Shown: positions 15,618 through 25,368, numbered from the stretch's first letter. The stretch: 64,000 bases of DNA from JACQFK01 sp036383955 (GCA_036383955.1 DASVNH010000219.1:12120-76119), one strand, 5' to 3'. Numbers and translations are program-made. The notes: generated from the sequence alone by a model not told the origin.

Positions 15618-18131
15618 TTAGGGGTCGTCGGCCGTGTAGGTGTCGCGCGCGACCCGGCGGGCCTTGGCGGCGTCGCGGCGCTGCTCGACCGAGAGGGTGG
15701 CGTTGCCCACCGCCTCGCCGACCGCGAACTCGATGTCGTAGTCCCCGTCCTTGAGGTTCTTCACCAGCACCTCGAAGACCTCCTTCACGGGCGACACGCC
15801 CGTCTTCCGGAAGACCTCCGAGAGCGCCTTGCCGCTCGCCAGCCGCACGCCCTTCTGGCGCGCCGCCTTCTCCGCGTCGGCGTCCTTGTCCTCGACGACC
15901 TTCGCCAGGACGTCGATCGCCCGCTGGTCGCCGAAGCGTCCCAGCGCCCGCGCCGAGGGGATCCGGATGAAGTCCTCGCGCAGCGGGTCCGGCGCCACCG
16001 TCTTGATCAGCGCCTCGACCGCGTCGCGGTACGGATAGAGCGTGTTGGTCGGATCGACGTCCGCCAGGGCCTCGGCCGCGTCCCGGGCGATCTCGTCCGC
16101 GCGGTCCTTCGAGTCCTTCTTCGCCTCGGGGAGGTCGAAGGCCTTCTCCAGCAGGGCCTGCAGGCCGAGCTTGTCGGCGTCCTTGCCGATCACCGCGAAG
16201 GCGGTGCCCTTCTCCAGGTACTCCTTGCCGGCGTCCGCGACTTCCTGGGGATTGTCGCCGAGCACCAGGCGCGGGATGTTCTTCGTGCGCACGTCGTCGC
16301 GCAGGGTGTCGAACACCGTCTCCACGATCTGCTTGCGGGTGTCGGCCTCGCGGAAGTAGACCTGGGCGCAGATCTTCTTCTGCACGATGATGAGGTCTTC
16401 CGTGGGGAACTGCTTGGCCTTGATGATGCCCTCGGAGCCCGAGGCGGCGATCACCGGGAAGATGTTGATCGAGGCCAGCATCTTCTTGAAGCTGTTGATG
16501 AAGTTCCGGTCGTTGTCGTCCTGGATGTCGTAGATGACCAGGGCGACCCGCACGCCCTGCTCGCCGAGGGCGTCGATCAGGTTCGGGATCACCAGCTCCA
16601 TGCCGACCTTCCGGCGCTGCGGGTTGAGGGCGACCATGGCGCGGGCGGCGGCGTAGCGGACGCGCTTGTCCTCGTTGGTGAGCGCCTCGATGAGCGGGAA
16701 GCCCATCGTGCCGTCGCCGCCCTTTTCGGCCTTGGCCTCTTCTTCCTTCTTCTCGGCGTCGGGCGCGGGGGCCGGCGCGGGCAGGTCCTCGGCGCGGCCC
16801 ATCTCCGCGATCGCGTCGATGCAGGCCTTCGCCACCAGGTAGTTGCCGTCGGTCAACGAGCGCGCCAGGCCCTCGTAGATCGAGCGCTTGCCGGGCGTCT
16901 GGCCCACCACGTTCGTGCGCAGCGTCTTGGCCAGCTTGAGCTTCTTCCAGTACTCGACCACCACCTTCTGGACGTCCATGTCGCTCGCCGCGCCGTCGAT
17001 CTTGCCCTTCAGGTCGGCGAGGTTCGCGGTGTTCAGGCCCTCGGTCTCGCCGAGGAGCTTCACGAGGCCGTCCTTGTCCAGCTCGCCGACTTTCAGGGCG
17101 TCGACGGCCGCGTCCACCGCCGCCTCGGCCTCGAGGGCCTGGGCGAACTCGACGCAGGCGAGGAGGCTGAGCGCCGAGAAGCCGGTGCTCGCGTCCTTGT
17201 AGGCGGGGTCCAGCTCCAGGAGGTCGAAGAGGGCCTCCTCGGCCAGCTGCTCGTTGTAGGCGTAGCGGGCGACCTTGCGCTCGGTGAGGACGTCCTTCTC
17301 GGCGTCCCACTTCCAGATCAGGTACGCGCGCTGCCAGGTGTAGATCACGCTGGAGTGGCCGTAGTAGAACTTCGTGGCCAGCTCATAGTAGTAGTCGGTC
17401 GCCTTGCGCCACTGGGCCGCGTCCTTCGTCCGGATGATCTTGCGCAGCGACTCGTTGGCGAACTTCTTCACCTCGGGCTTTTCGTTGGGGTTCTCGACGG
17501 CCCACTTCAGCGCCGGGATGGCCCGCTCGTCCTTGATGTTGCCCAGGACGATCGCGGCGTTCTGGCGCATCGTGTCGTTCTTGGAGTCCAGCGCCTCGAT
17601 CAGGGCGAGGGAGCCGTCCACGCCGATCTCGGTGAGGAGCAGGATCACGCGCGAGCGGTACTTGTCGTCCTGGGGGTTGCCCAGGGAGGGCAGCACGAAG
17701 CGCACGCAGTAGGGGCCGAAGTTCTTCAGGTGCCAGAAGCCGTTCCGCCAGACCTCGTGCGACTCGCTCTTGAGGTCCTCGATGTACTTGAGGACGACTT
17801 CCTTCTTCTCCCGCAGCGGCTCGCCCGGCTTGGCCAGCTCGAAGAGCCGGCGGCCGATGTCCTGCATCGGGCGCTCGGGGCTGTTCATCATGCCGGCGAC
17901 GATGTTCTCGCCCGCCCGCTTGATGAAGGCGTAGACCTGGTCCGAGTCCGGCTTCATCTGGAAGGCCTCCTCGAACTTCGAGGACGCCTCCTGGTACTTG
18001 CCGCGCTTGTAAAGGTCCATGCCCTCCTGGAGGGCGACGCGGACCTTGTCGCCGAACCCTTCATCCTGCGCCCCCGCGGAGGGCAGGATCGCGGCGACCG
18101 CCAGAGACAGCAGGACCCAGCGCTTCAGCAT
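15618..18131 (-). CDS. Large exported HEAT/TPR-like protein
   Basis: 837 residues with a signal peptide (MLKRWVLLSLAVAAILPSAGAQ). A TPR-like start (ALQEGMDLYKRGKYQEASSKFEEAFQMKPDS) is followed by HEAT repeats (LIEALDSKNDTMRQNAAIVLGNIKDERAIPALKWAVE; PLIEALTNEDKRVRYAAARAMVALNP; DPLREDFIRIPSARALGRFGDQRAIDVLAKVVED). A segment around residues 520-590 resembles a receiver-like alpha/beta fold (RVALVIYDIQDDNDRNFINSFKKML). Planctomycetes encode many such scaffold-like secreted repeat proteins. No catalytic signature is visible. Confidence 0.8.
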   Translation of the reverse strand: MLKRWVLLSLAVAAILPSAGAQDEGFGDKVRVALQEGMDLYKRGKYQEASSKFEEAFQMKPDSDQVYAFIKRAGENIVAGMMNSPERPMQDIGRRLFELAKPGEPLREKKEVVLKYIEDLKSESHEVWRNGFWHLKNFGPYCVRFVLPSLGNPQDDKYRSRVILLLTEIGVDGSLALIEALDSKNDTMRQNAAIVLGNIKDERAIPALKWAVENPNEKPEVKKFANESLRKIIRTKDAAQWRKATDYYYELATKFYYGHSSVIYTWQRAYLIWKWDAEKDVLTERKVARYAYNEQLAEEALFDLLELDPAYKDASTGFSALSLLACVEFAQALEAEAAVDAAVDALKVGELDKDGLVKLLGETEGLNTANLADLKGKIDGAASDMDVQKVVVEYWKKLKLAKTLRTNVVGQTPGKRSIYEGLARSLTDGNYLVAKACIDAIAEMGRAEDLPAPAPAPDAEKKEEEAKAEKGGDGTMGFPLIEALTNEDKRVRYAAARAMVALNPQRRKVGMELVIPNLIDALGEQGVRVALVIYDIQDDNDRNFINSFKKMLASINIFPVIAASGSEGIIKAKQFPTEDLIIVQKKICAQVYFREADTRKQIVETVFDTLRDDVRTKNIPRLVLGDNPQEVADAGKEYLEKGTAFAVIGKDADKLGLQALLEKAFDLPEAKKDSKDRADEIARDAAEALADVDPTNTLYPYRDAVEALIKTVAPDPLREDFIRIPSARALGRFGDQRAIDVLAKVVEDKDADAEKAARQKGVRLASGKALSEVFRKTGVSPVKEVFEVLVKNLKDGDYDIEFAVGEAVGNATLSVEQRRDAAKARRVARDTYTADDP

Positions 18132-18182
18132 GGCATTCTCCCCAGAGTGTCCGAACCCCGTTGATTCTCGGTCCGCCCGGTT

Positions 18183-19496
18183 TTATGTCAACGAAAAAGA
18201 CACGATCCGCTCGTTGCGGAGGAGGTCGTCGATCGACTCCCGCTGCGTCACGACCTGGTCCTCCTTGCCCGCCACCACCACCTCGCACGGCCGGGGGTGC
18301 GAGTTGTAATTCGACGCCATCACGTACCCGTACGCCCCCGCCGAGAAGACGCACACGAGGTCGCCCCGCTTCAGGGGGGGCAGGCGGCGCTCCTTCGCGA
18401 AGAAGTCGCCGCTCTCGCAGATGGGACCCACGACGTCCGTCGGGGACGTCGCCCCCGTCCACTGCTCCTCGTCCGGCACCTCTCCCGAGTGCGCCGCGTC
18501 CGTCTTCACCGGCCAGACCCGGTGATACGCGCTATACAAAGTAGGACGGATCAAGTCGTTCATTCCCGCGTCGCAAATGACAAATTTCTTGTCCCCGGAT
18601 TCCTTCACGTAGAGCACCCGGGTGAGGAGGACCCCGGCGTTGCCCACGATGAAGCGCCCGGGCTCCAGCAGCACCTTGCAGTTCATCTTCCGGATGATGG
18701 GGATGATCGCCGCCGCGATCTCCTTCACCGGCCTGGCCAGCTTGTCCTTGTACCAGATGCCGAAGCCGCCCCCGATGTCCAGCCACTCGATCGGCGCCCC
18801 CAGCGCGCGCGCCTCCGGCAGGAAGGCCGCGATCTTGTTCATCGTCTCGACGTACGGCTCGACCTTCGTGATCTGGCTGCCGATGTGGACGTGGAGACCC
18901 GACATCCGGATGTTCTTGAGCTGGGCCGCCTTGCCCAGGATCTTCCGGGCCCGGTCGAGGTCGACCCCGAACTTGGTCTCCTTCTTGCCCGTCGCGATGT
19001 AGGTGTGGGTCTGGGGGTCGACGTCCGGGTTCACCCGCAGCGCGATCTGCGCGACCATGTTGCGCGCGCCCGCCAGGCGGTCGATGTTCTCCAGCTCCGC
19101 CTCGCTCTCCACGTTGAAGAGCAGGATCCCCTTCTCCAGGGCCAGGTTGATCTCGTCGTCGGCCTTGCCGACGCCGGCGAACACGATCTTCTGGGGGTCC
19201 GCGCCGATCTTGAGGGCGCGGATCAGCTCGCCGCCCGACACGACGTCGAAGCCCGACCCCTCGTCCTTCATGATCTTGAGGATGGACAGGTTCGAGTTCG
19301 CCTTGATCGAGTAGCAGATGAGGGGCTGCTGGGTGAGGTCGCCCGCCGAGGCGAACGCGTCCCGGATCTTCCGGTAGTGCTCGAGGATGGTCCGCCCCGA
19401 ATAGACGTACAGGGGCGTCCCGTGCTTCTCGGCCAGCTTGGCGGCCGGGACGTCCTCCACCATGAGCTCGCCGCGCTGGTAGTTGAAGTAATCCAC
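18183..19496 (-). CDS. lysA: Diaminopimelate decarboxylase
   Basis: 437 residues of the alanine-racemase-fold type III PLP decarboxylases. The PLP lysine lies in ICYSIKANSNLSIL (residue about 60), followed by GFDVVSGGELIRALKIG, HIGSQI, the glycine-rich phosphate-binding EWLDIGGGFGI, LLEPGRFIVGNAGVLL and the catalytic CESGDFFAKER. It converts meso-diaminopimelate to lysine with CO2 release. Single gene; the product is full length. The intergenic region to the divergent small gene is occupied by a large hairpin. Confidence 0.96.
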   Translation of the reverse strand: MDYFNYQRGELMVEDVPAAKLAEKHGTPLYVYSGRTILEHYRKIRDAFASAGDLTQQPLICYSIKANSNLSILKIMKDEGSGFDVVSGGELIRALKIGADPQKIVFAGVGKADDEINLALEKGILLFNVESEAELENIDRLAGARNMVAQIALRVNPDVDPQTHTYIATGKKETKFGVDLDRARKILGKAAQLKNIRMSGLHVHIGSQITKVEPYVETMNKIAAFLPEARALGAPIEWLDIGGGFGIWYKDKLARPVKEIAAAIIPIIRKMNCKVLLEPGRFIVGNAGVLLTRVLYVKESGDKKFVICDAGMNDLIRPTLYSAYHRVWPVKTDAAHSGEVPDEEQWTGATSPTDVVGPICESGDFFAKERRLPPLKRGDLVCVFSAGAYGYVMASNYNSHPRPCEVVVAGKEDQVVTQRESIDDLLRNERIVSFSLT

Positions 19497-19557
19497 AAAT
19501 GCTCCTTACTCGCTCCCCCTCCTCTCCGCTCGGAAGCCGGGGATTATAACCAGGAGA

Positions 19558-19658
19558 CGAATCTGGAATCTAGAATCTAGAATCTCGAAGGGATTCCCCC
19601 CTCCCCCCGGGGGGCGGGGGGAACTCCCCGAGATTCGAGATTCTAGATTCCAGATTCG
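19558..19658. repeat. Large hairpin with GAATCTA heptamer arms
   Basis: Two 30-bp arms (19558-19587 and 19629-19658) match as inverted repeat at 29 of 30 positions and consist of tandem 7-bp units (GAATCTG, GAATCTA, GAATCTA, GAATCTC). The loop of about 41 bp is itself nearly all C and G runs, including CCCCCCGGGGGG. It sits between the divergent lysA and 93-residue genes, so it is not a simple terminator for either and may affect both promoters. Confidence 0.85.
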
Positions 19659-19666
19659 AGGAAAAA

Positions 19667-19948
19667 ATGGCGGAAGCGCGGCTGCCCACCCTGAAGGTCG
19701 GGACGGACTGGGTCCCGGTCGAGATCGTGTCCGAGGCCCGGGTCGTCATGAGCATGCGCGGCTACGCGCCCGTGCTCGAAGTGCGCGTCCCGGCGGGAGC
19801 GCACATCCTCTACATCTCCTCGAAGTCGATCTCCGAAGCCCTCGAACCCCTGCGCCAGGCCAACGCCGGCAACTTCAGCGGCCTGAAGCTGAAAGTGCGG
19901 AAGGCGTCGGAAGACAAGATGGCGCCCTACGAAGTGGAGAAGGCCTAG
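19667..19948 (+). CDS. Conserved-looking 93-residue protein, unknown function
   Basis: A compact mostly-beta protein (LPTLKVGTDWVPVEIVSEARVVMSMRGYAPVLEVRVPAGAHILYISSKSISEAL) with a basic C-terminus. The first ATG follows GAGGAAAAA. It may be a small OB-fold or nucleic-acid-binding protein, but nothing in the sequence proves it. Its TAG stop shares CTAG with the convergent gene's stop. Confidence 0.6.
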   Translation: MAEARLPTLKVGTDWVPVEIVSEARVVMSMRGYAPVLEVRVPAGAHILYISSKSISEALEPLRQANAGNFSGLKLKVRKASEDKMAPYEVEKA

Positions 19949-20259
19949 GTTTCGAGGAAGCCGCGCGCGTCGACGCGGAGGCTTCCCGACCGGGCCAGGT
20001 GCAACCAGTACCCCCCGCCTTCGTGCCGCGAGAGCGAGAGGATCTCGTCGATCGCGATCGTCCCGGCCGCCCGCGCCTCTTCGAGCTTCGACCGAAGCTC
20101 CGCGAAGTTGCGGACGTCGGTGAAGGTGAGGTGGACTTGAAAAGGATTGTCCTTGTCGCGGAGATCCACCGCGAGCGAGACCTCCGTGTCGCCACGGTAC
20201 TCCACGTCACGAATCAGTCCGTCGTGGTACTCGTGACGCGTCTTCAATCGCTTCTTCAC
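19945..20259 (-). CDS. 104-residue protein, unknown function
   Basis: Starts at a GTG that overlaps the upstream gene's stop (GTGA). An alpha/beta composition (KRLKTRHEYHDGLIRDVEYRGDTEVSLAVDLRDKDNPFQVHLTFTDVRNFAELRSKLEEA) suggests a small DUF-type domain; many short proteins with an N-terminal HEYHDG-like segment are uncharacterised. Translationally coupled to the thioredoxin-toroid gene. Confidence 0.6.
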   Translation of the reverse strand: MKKRLKTRHEYHDGLIRDVEYRGDTEVSLAVDLRDKDNPFQVHLTFTDVRNFAELRSKLEEARAAGTIAIDEILSLSRHEGGGYWLHLARSGSLRVDARGFLET

Positions 20260-21926
20260 GGGCAGAGCTTCAGGGTCAGCAGCGCCATCGCGGTGCCGTA
20301 GACCCGGCCCAGCTCGTGAGAGTCCACCCAGCAGCCGTCGATCTCCTGCGTCTCCAGCAGGATCGCCTTCTGCTTCTCCAGGACGTCGAGCGCCCCCGCC
20401 GCCTTCGCCGTCAGCGCCCGCCCGTACTGCCCGTACCAGTAGAAGAAGCCGCCGTTCCGCCAGGCGTCCGCGTGGTCGTCGTACTTGCGGATCCGCTCCA
20501 GCAGCGGCTGGTGCTGCAGGGAGTGGTCGAGCGACGTCCCCAGCGCGTCCTTCGTCGACGCGCCCCCGAGGAAGAGCGCCAGCTCGCAGATCGGGATCCG
20601 CCCCGAGCCCATCTCGAGGGGCCCGCCCTTCCCGGGGAAGCTGTAGGCGAACGAGCCGCGCTGGTCGCGCGTCGACGCGAGCGCCGCGACGCCCTTTTTC
20701 AGCGGGGCGCCGGGGATGTCGACGCCCTTCGCCTTCGCCTCGTAGAGCGCGTGCAGGGCGGTGGCGGTGACGAACGGGTTGTCGTACTCGTGGTACCAGG
20801 TGCCCGTGAAGCGCTGGAGGTCGAGCAGCTTCTTCGCGATCCGGCCGGCCGTCGCCAGGTCGCCCGTCCGCGTGAAGTACAGGAGACGGTAAGCGTGCGC
20901 CCAGGCGATCTCGTCGCTGTCGTCGCCGGCGATCTTGGTCTCGTCTTTCATGTAGGCCTCGGCGCGGCCGATCGCGCGCTCGGGCCCGTTCCACTCCCGC
21001 AGCGCCAGCGTCGCCAGCGCCGTCACCGCCATCCACACGTTGGGCAGCGAGTCGTCCCCGCCGAAGTTGTAGTGGGAGTCGTCCCAGACGCCCGACTTCC
21101 GCTGCGTCCCGGCCAGGTAGCGGACGGCGCGGGCGGGATCGACGTCCTTCCGGGACAGCTGGGTGCTGGTGGGGAGGGCGTCGAGGGCCGGCAGGGTCTC
21201 GTAGACCTCGAAGCCGCGGACGAAGGGGCCGTCGCGGGCGAGCTCGGCGGCGGCCTTGGCGGCCCAGCGGCCCTGCTTGATCTTCTTCCACACCGCGCGC
21301 GCCTCGTCGTCGCGGCCGGTGAGGGAGAGGGCGACGCCCTCGTAGTAGCGGGCCTCGTCGCCCCCCTGGAGCGTGAAGAGATCGGGGTCGGGCTTGCCGG
21401 CGGCGAGGGCGGCGCGGGCGGCGTCGAGCTCGCGGACCTCGGGCGGCAGCTTCGCCACGCCGCGGAGCAGGTGGACGAACCAGTCCTCGTGGAAGGTGCT
21501 GAGGCGGTCGACGCGGTGGAGGACCTTGAGGTCGGCGTCGAGGAAGAGCAGGGCGGGCTCGATGACGTCGAGCGGGACGAGGCCGAAGGGCTTGCGGTGC
21601 TCCTTCGCCCCGACGAGGCGCAGGGGCACGAAGCGCTCGCGGAGGAGGTCGATCACCCGCGGCATCATCCACGGCCCGGCGAGCATGTACTTCTCGACGA
21701 CGCGCTTGCGGTCCATGGGGGAGTCGTCGAGGGTCGGCACCCACCAGCAGATGGGCCGGCCGGTCTCCTTCGCGCGGGCCTGGGCCTGGGCGAGGCTGGC
21801 GGTCCAGGGGATCTCGGTCCCGCAGGCGGCCGCCGGGCCCCGCAGGGGGAGGTCGGGGGATTTCGCCTGGAGGAGGAGCCCTTCGACGGGGCTCAGGGCA
21901 AGGCAGAGCCAGAGCATCGGGGCCAT
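20256..21926 (-). CDS. Exported thioredoxin-like plus alpha/alpha-toroid protein
   Basis: 556 residues. A signal-like start (MAPMLWLCLALSPVEGLLL) is followed by a thioredoxin-like segment (IPWTASLAQAQARAKETGRPICWWVPTLDD, then VPLDVIEPALLFLDADLKVLHRVDRLS) lacking a CxxC pair, and then a long helical toroid (VRYLAGTQRKSGVWDDSHYNFGGDDSLPNVWMAVTALATLALREW; TGTWYHEYDNPFVTATALHALYEAK; RGSFAYSFPGKGGPLEMGSGRIPICELALFLGG) like the prenyltransferase/squalene-cyclase repeats of secreted planctomycete proteins. Function unknown. Confidence 0.75.
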   Translation of the reverse strand: MAPMLWLCLALSPVEGLLLQAKSPDLPLRGPAAACGTEIPWTASLAQAQARAKETGRPICWWVPTLDDSPMDRKRVVEKYMLAGPWMMPRVIDLLRERFVPLRLVGAKEHRKPFGLVPLDVIEPALLFLDADLKVLHRVDRLSTFHEDWFVHLLRGVAKLPPEVRELDAARAALAAGKPDPDLFTLQGGDEARYYEGVALSLTGRDDEARAVWKKIKQGRWAAKAAAELARDGPFVRGFEVYETLPALDALPTSTQLSRKDVDPARAVRYLAGTQRKSGVWDDSHYNFGGDDSLPNVWMAVTALATLALREWNGPERAIGRAEAYMKDETKIAGDDSDEIAWAHAYRLLYFTRTGDLATAGRIAKKLLDLQRFTGTWYHEYDNPFVTATALHALYEAKAKGVDIPGAPLKKGVAALASTRDQRGSFAYSFPGKGGPLEMGSGRIPICELALFLGGASTKDALGTSLDHSLQHQPLLERIRKYDDHADAWRNGGFFYWYGQYGRALTAKAAGALDVLEKQKAILLETQEIDGCWVDSHELGRVYGTAMALLTLKLCP

Positions 21927-21973
21927 TATAGGAGAAAAGTGCCAGGCAGATTTCTCCGGCGCGGAACCAACAC

Positions 21974-22002
21974 TTGAACGGATCTAGCGTAAGTGCTAAT
22001 GA
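21974..22002 (+). promoter_or_regulatory. Sigma70-type promoter of the ABC operon
   Basis: TTGAAC (21974-21979), a 17-bp spacer and TAATGA (21997-22002) lie just upstream of the ABC ATPase start at 22012. The very short leader leaves little room for a ribosome-binding site. An inverted pair CACTT/AAGTG flanks the spacer and could bind a regulator. By-eye prediction only. Confidence 0.45.
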
Positions 22003-22011
22003 TCTGAGCCT

Positions 22012-22734
22012 ATGAACGACACCGCCATGATCCAGGCGGACCGGCTTTCCAAGGTGTATGGAAGCTTCGCCGCCCTTTCCGAGGTCTCGTTCTCCGTCCC
22101 GCGCGGGCAGGTCGCCGCCTTCCTCGGCCCCAACGGCGCCGGCAAGACGACGACCATGAAGATCCTCACGGGCTTCCTCGCGCCCACGTCGGGCACGGCG
22201 AAGATCGCGGGATTCGACGTCCGCGGCGAGCGCCTTCAGGCCGCCGAGAAGCTCGGCTACCTCCCGGAGAACGGCCCGCTCTACCTCGACATGACCCCGC
22301 TCTCGCTGCTGCGCTTCTTCGGCGAGGTCCGCGGCATGGGCGCCGCCAAGCTCGCCGAGCGCGTCGAGTACGTCGCCGACCTCTGCAAGCTCCGCGACGT
22401 CCTCGAAAAGCCCATCCACCAGCTCTCGAAGGGCTACAAGCAGCGCTGCGGCATGGCCCAGGCGCTGCTGCACGAGCCCGACGTCCTCATCATGGACGAG
22501 CCGACGACCGGCCTGGATCCCAACCAGATCCGCGACGTCCGCCGCACCATCCGGGAGCTCGGGAAATCCAAGACGATCCTGCTCTCGACCCACATCCTGC
22601 AGGAGGTCGAGGCCGTCGCCGACCGCGTGATCTTCGTCCACGCGGGCCGCATCGTGTTCGACGGGACCCCCGCCCAGATGAAGGCGCGGGGGCCGTCGCT
22701 GGACGACGTCTTCCACCAGCTCACGAACGCGTAG
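22012..22734 (+). CDS. ABC transporter ATPase (GldA-like)
   Basis: 240 residues. Walker A GPNGAGKTT, Q-loop region LGYLPENGPLYLDMTP, signature LSKGYKQR, Walker B VLIMDEPTTGLD and switch His in STHILQEVEAVADR are all intact. The LPENGPLY and DVLEKPIHQLSKGYKQR stretches are typical of the GldA/NatA-type group. It should power the ABC-2 permease encoded next, 9 bp downstream. Confidence 0.93.
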   Translation: MNDTAMIQADRLSKVYGSFAALSEVSFSVPRGQVAAFLGPNGAGKTTTMKILTGFLAPTSGTAKIAGFDVRGERLQAAEKLGYLPENGPLYLDMTPLSLLRFFGEVRGMGAAKLAERVEYVADLCKLRDVLEKPIHQLSKGYKQRCGMAQALLHEPDVLIMDEPTTGLDPNQIRDVRRTIRELGKSKTILLSTHILQEVEAVADRVIFVHAGRIVFDGTPAQMKARGPSLDDVFHQLTNA

Positions 22735-22743
22735 GGGAATAGC

Positions 22744-25368
22744 ATGGTCCGCTTCCACGTCATCCGCTCGATCTTCCGGCGAAACTTCGCCGGCTACTTC
22801 GCGAACCCGACGGGCTACGTCTTCATCGCCGTCTTCGTGGCGCTGTCGGGCGTGCTCGCGTTCGTGCCCGACTCCTTCTTCGTGAACAACCTGGCGAACC
22901 TCGACACGCTCAACCGCTACTTCCCGTACCTGCTGCTCTTCTTCGTGCCGGCGGTGGCCATGGGCACCTGGGCGGAGGAGCGCAAGCAGGGCACCGACGA
23001 GCTGCTGCTGACGCTGCCGGTGAAGGACCTCGAGATCGTCCTCGGCAAGTACCTGGCGGCCCTCGGCATCTACGGCGTCTCGCTCGTCTTCGCCCTCGCC
23101 AACGTCTGCATCCTCGCCTTCCTGGGCAGCCCCGACTACGGCGTGATGCTGGGCACCTACCTCGGCTACTTCTTCCTGGGCGCCGGCCTGCTCGCGCTCT
23201 CGATGGCCGCCTCCCACCTCGCGTCCAACATGACCATCGCGTTCATCTTCGGCGCCCTCGCCTGCGCCGTGCCCGTCTTCCTCAGCGACTCGGGCTCGCT
23301 GCTCCGCGGCTGGGCCCGCGACGTCTTCGAGGCGGTGGGCGTCGACGACTCCTTCCTCGACTTCGCCAAGGGCGTGGCCTCCCTCAAGGCCGTCCTCTAC
23401 TTCACGGCCATGGCGGTCCTCTTCCTCTATGTGGACCTCGTCATCCTCGCCAAGCGCCACGTGCAGGATCCCGCGCGCTGGGCCCACCTGGGCGCGCGCC
23501 TCGCCTCGCTCTTCCTCATCGGCATCACCCTGGGCGTGCTGTCCGGGCGCGCGGGCTGCCGCGTCGACCTCACCTCCGAGCGGCTCTTCTCGCTGAACCC
23601 CGCCACCAAGGACATCCTCGACAAGGTCTCGAGCGAGCGGCCCGTCACCGTGCAGGCCTTCGTCAGCCCCGAGGTGCCCGCCGACTACGTCGACACCCGC
23701 GAGACCCTCGTCGGGCTCCTGCGGGAGATCGACGCCCGCGGCGGCTCCCGCGTGGAGGTCCGGGTCGTCGACACCGTCAAGTACTCCGCCGAGGCGCGCG
23801 AGGCCGAGACCTTCGGCATCCGCTCCGCCGCGCGCCGCGAGGAGCAGGAAGGCGCCTCCTACGAGGCCGACGTCTACCTGGGCCTCTCGTTCCGCTGCGG
23901 CGCGGAGGAAGTCGTGATCCCCTTCGTGCAGCGGGGGATGTCGATCGAATACGAGCTCACCCGCGCCATCGGCACCGTGTCCGGCGCGAAGCGCAAGAAA
24001 GTGGGCGTGGCGACGACCGACGCGAAGATCTTCGGCGGCTTCGACTTCCAGAGCTTCAACCAGTCGCCCGAGTGGCCCATCGTGATGGAGCTGAAGCGGC
24101 AGTACGAGGTCGTCCAGGTCTCGCTCGACCAGCCGATCGGGGAGAACTACGACGCGCTGATCGCGGCGCAGCCCTCGTCGCTCTCGCAGGCGCAGATGGA
24201 CAACCTGCTGGCCTACGTGCGCAAGGGGCACGGGACTATTCTGCTCGACGACCCGTTCCCGACGGTCAATCCGGGCCTGGTGCCCAGCAAGCCCAAGGGC
24301 GGGCAGAAGCAGAACAACCCGTTCGCCCCGCAGCCGCCGTCGGAGCCGAAGGGCGACATCCGCCGCTTCTACGAGCAGATCGGCGTGCGCTGGGACCCGG
24401 ACGCGCTCGTCTGGGACTCCTTCAACCCGCACAAGCAGTTCCAGGCGCTGCGCAAGGAGCTCGTCTTCGTGAGCCCGGCGAGCGGCGGCGCGGGCGGCAT
24501 CAGCCAGGCCGATCCGATCACCAAGGGCCTGCAGGAGCTGCTCTTCTTCTTCGGCGGCGAGCTCAGCCAGGCCCCCGGCTCGCCCGTCCAGTTCACGCCG
24601 CTGCTGCAGTCGTCGCCGGCCGGCGGCGTCGTCATGTACAACAACCTCTTCCAGCCCGGCATGTTCGGCCAGGAGCAGGCCAACCCGTTCGTCCGCTACA
24701 TCCCCGCGATGCGCCAGTCCACCCTCGCCGCGCGCGTGCGCGGCTCCATCCCCGCGCCCGCCGGCGGCGGCGACGCGGCGTCGATCAACGCCGTGGTGGT
24801 GGCGGACCTCGACGCCATGAGCCCCTGGTTCCACCAGATCCGCGACGACGCCCCCAGGGGCCTCGAGTTCGACAACCTCACGTTCGTGCTGAACGCGGTG
24901 GACGTCGTGGCCGGCGACACCAGCTACGTCGAGCTGCGCAAGCGGCGCCCGAAGCACCGCACGCTGGAGCGCTACGAGGCGATCACCAAGCAGTACGTGG
25001 ACAAGTTCATGGAGACCCGCCAGAAGGCGGACGACTCGGCGTCGGAGGAGCTCAAGAAGGCGCAGGAGCGCTTCGACGCGACGGTGGCGGCGATCGAGAA
25101 GGAGGAGAACCTCGATCCGGTCGCCAAGGAAAACAAGAAAGAGGCCGTCCGGCAGATGGAAAACCGCAGGCTCGAGGTGCGGCGCCGGGAGGTCGAGGAC
25201 CAGAAGAAGCAGAAGATGGACGAGGCGGAAGGGGAGAAGCGGCGCTCGGAAGGGACGGTGCGGGCCACGATCAAGTGGGTCTCCGTGCTGGTGCCCCCCA
25301 TCCCGGCGGTGCTGATCGCCGCCATCGTGTTCGGCCGCCGCCGGGCGGCGCAGAGGAGGTCGGCATGA
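22744..25368 (+). CDS. Fused GldF-like ABC-2 permease and GldG-like protein
   Basis: 874 residues. Residues 1-250 form a six-helix ABC-2 permease (FRRNFAGYFANPTGYVFIAVFVALSG; WAEERKQGTDELLLTLPVKDLEIVLGKY). Residues 270-800 form the GldG/ABC_transp_aux region (RVDLTSERLFSLNPATKDILDKVSSERPVTVQAFVSPEVP ... ALIAAQPSSLSQAQMDNLLAYVRKGHGTILLDDPFP). The C-terminus has a coiled coil and a final helix (VSVLVPPIPAVLIAAIVFGRRR). In other genomes GldF and GldG are separate; the fused form is common in planctomycetes. The substrate is unknown. Confidence 0.9.
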   Translation: MVRFHVIRSIFRRNFAGYFANPTGYVFIAVFVALSGVLAFVPDSFFVNNLANLDTLNRYFPYLLLFFVPAVAMGTWAEERKQGTDELLLTLPVKDLEIVLGKYLAALGIYGVSLVFALANVCILAFLGSPDYGVMLGTYLGYFFLGAGLLALSMAASHLASNMTIAFIFGALACAVPVFLSDSGSLLRGWARDVFEAVGVDDSFLDFAKGVASLKAVLYFTAMAVLFLYVDLVILAKRHVQDPARWAHLGARLASLFLIGITLGVLSGRAGCRVDLTSERLFSLNPATKDILDKVSSERPVTVQAFVSPEVPADYVDTRETLVGLLREIDARGGSRVEVRVVDTVKYSAEAREAETFGIRSAARREEQEGASYEADVYLGLSFRCGAEEVVIPFVQRGMSIEYELTRAIGTVSGAKRKKVGVATTDAKIFGGFDFQSFNQSPEWPIVMELKRQYEVVQVSLDQPIGENYDALIAAQPSSLSQAQMDNLLAYVRKGHGTILLDDPFPTVNPGLVPSKPKGGQKQNNPFAPQPPSEPKGDIRRFYEQIGVRWDPDALVWDSFNPHKQFQALRKELVFVSPASGGAGGISQADPITKGLQELLFFFGGELSQAPGSPVQFTPLLQSSPAGGVVMYNNLFQPGMFGQEQANPFVRYIPAMRQSTLAARVRGSIPAPAGGGDAASINAVVVADLDAMSPWFHQIRDDAPRGLEFDNLTFVLNAVDVVAGDTSYVELRKRRPKHRTLERYEAITKQYVDKFMETRQKADDSASEELKKAQERFDATVAAIEKEENLDPVAKENKKEAVRQMENRRLEVRRREVEDQKKQKMDEAEGEKRRSEGTVRATIKWVSVLVPPIPAVLIAAIVFGRRRAAQRRSA

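Noticed and set aside
15618..18131. Receiver-like segment in the HEAT protein as a response regulator
   Set aside because: No phosphoacceptor motif set or output domain; left as a structural resemblance only.
19945..24957. 1670-codon minus-strand ORF
   Set aside because: It is a run of shadow frames across the ABC operon; only the end (19945-20259) is a credible gene.
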